Assembly (NCBI GenBank): GCA_021848555.1 | Contig: JAJZUN010000273.1 | Coordinates: forward strand, 1 to 5,078 | From: Pseudomonadota bacterium | GTDB lineage: Bacteria; Pseudomonadota; Gammaproteobacteria; Burkholderiales; SG8-39 | DNA: 5,078 nucleotides | Direction of reading: 5' to 3' | Shown here: positions 4,580-5,078 of the stretch, piece after piece | How the letters are laid out: each line of letters starts with the position of its first letter | Position numbering within the stretch: the stretch's first letter is position 1 | Program-made: the position numbers and the translations under genes | The notes under the pieces: model-generated | What the model saw: only the letters and a program-made list of their open reading frames with translations | Databases searched by the model: none | Told to the model about the DNA's origin: nothing

Positions 4580-5078
4580 ATGACAAAATTTTCCCTGGTT
4601 GAATTTTCCATTCGCCGCCCGAAGTGGGTGCTGTTGGCTGCCGCGCTGCTGACCCTGTTGTTTCTCACCCAGTTTCCAAAAATCCGCACCGACACCAATC
4701 CCAAGCACATGCTGCCGGAGACCTCGGACGTACGCGTCTGGAATGACGAGGTGGACAAGACTTTCGGGCTCTACGAGGACACCATCGTCGTCGGGGTGGA
4801 AAACGATGCCGGAGTGCTTAACCGGGAGACGCTCGGCCGCATCGCCCGCATTACGGACGCAATCCTCGGGCTTCCCGGTGTCGCCAGCCGCGACGTGAAC
4901 GGCTTCACCACGATCACCAATGTCACGGCTGAAGCCGGTACGCTCAAGGTCGGGCCCTTGATGCCAGCCGCGCCCAAGACGGACGCCGAGGTCGAGGCAT
5001 TGCGCGCGGCCCTGTTCGGCAACACGCTGTTCGTCAATCGCGTCATTTCCAAGGACGGCAAGACGACCGCCATATACG
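4580..5078 (+). CDS. RND-superfamily exporter, N-terminal part (cut by window end)
   Basis: An open frame of 166 codons runs off the right edge. It begins MTKFSLVEFSIRRPKWVLLA, with a short basic cytoplasmic start, one transmembrane helix (about 16-32), then PKIRTDTNPKHMLPETSDV (33-51) entering a periplasmic domain with FGLYEDTIVVGVEN (62-75). This start matches the HAE3/MMPL-like branch of RND transporters (single-gene predicted exporters, the class that includes HpnN) better than AcrB-type pumps. Full members are about 750-900 residues with a duplicated 6-helix unit; the rest is outside the window. The ATG at 4580 is chosen because it places IRRPK directly before the first helix; the ribosome site is weak (AAGCGAG, 4567-4573). 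It follows the methyltransferase gene by 28 bases, probably in the same transcript. The substrate is unknown; lipids are a reasonable guess for this branch. Confidence 0.8.
   Translation, partial: MTKFSLVEFSIRRPKWVLLAAALLTLLFLTQFPKIRTDTNPKHMLPETSDVRVWNDEVDKTFGLYEDTIVVGVENDAGVLNRETLGRIARITDAILGLPGVASRDVNGFTTITNVTAEAGTLKVGPLMPAAPKTDAEVEALRAALFGNTLFVNRVISKDGKTTAIY

Overview
The window comes from a GC-rich bacterium, most likely a proteobacterium and plausibly a sulfur-oxidising one. I infer this from GC-ending codon use, tight gene packing and several sulfur-handling protein families. I recognise no RNA gene, insertion sequence, CRISPR array or transfer boundary. The lineage cannot be fixed from the sequence alone.

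Layout. (1) Bases 1-146 are the tail of an unidentified membrane protein. It shares an ATGA stop/start with the next gene (143-1087, +), a metallophosphoesterase-like protein whose metal site looks half dismantled. (2) That gene converges, across only 12 bases, with a minus-strand gene (1100-1759) encoding an ArsR-family DNA-binding domain fused to a rhodanese domain. (3) The 241-base gap 1760-2000 is a divergent control region. It holds two good sigma70-like promoters that face each other, an inverted repeat lying between their -10 boxes, and a leader of more than 200 bases that carries a possible 48-codon ORF and several small inverted repeats. (4) Going right from it are a DsrE-family protein (2001-2351), an FAD-dependent oxidoreductase of the sulfide:quinone oxidoreductase / flavocytochrome c sulfide dehydrogenase type (2354-3505), and a one-helix SHOCT membrane protein (3517-3780). 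They are separated by 2 and 11 bases and are probably one operon. (5) After a 114-base gap come a class I SAM methyltransferase (3895-4551) and the start of an RND-superfamily exporter (from 4580, cut by the window end).

How the genes may work together (inference). The rhodanese half of the regulator holds that protein's only two cysteines, so it could sense sulfane sulfur there and control both itself and the DsrE/flavoprotein/SHOCT operon from the shared operator. The flavoprotein would oxidise a sulfide-type donor using a two-cysteine redox centre, DsrE would carry the persulfide sulfur, and the SHOCT protein would sit at the membrane with them. The methyltransferase and RND pair may be a separate lipid or envelope export unit. 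The degenerate metallophosphoesterase is not obviously tied to either unit.
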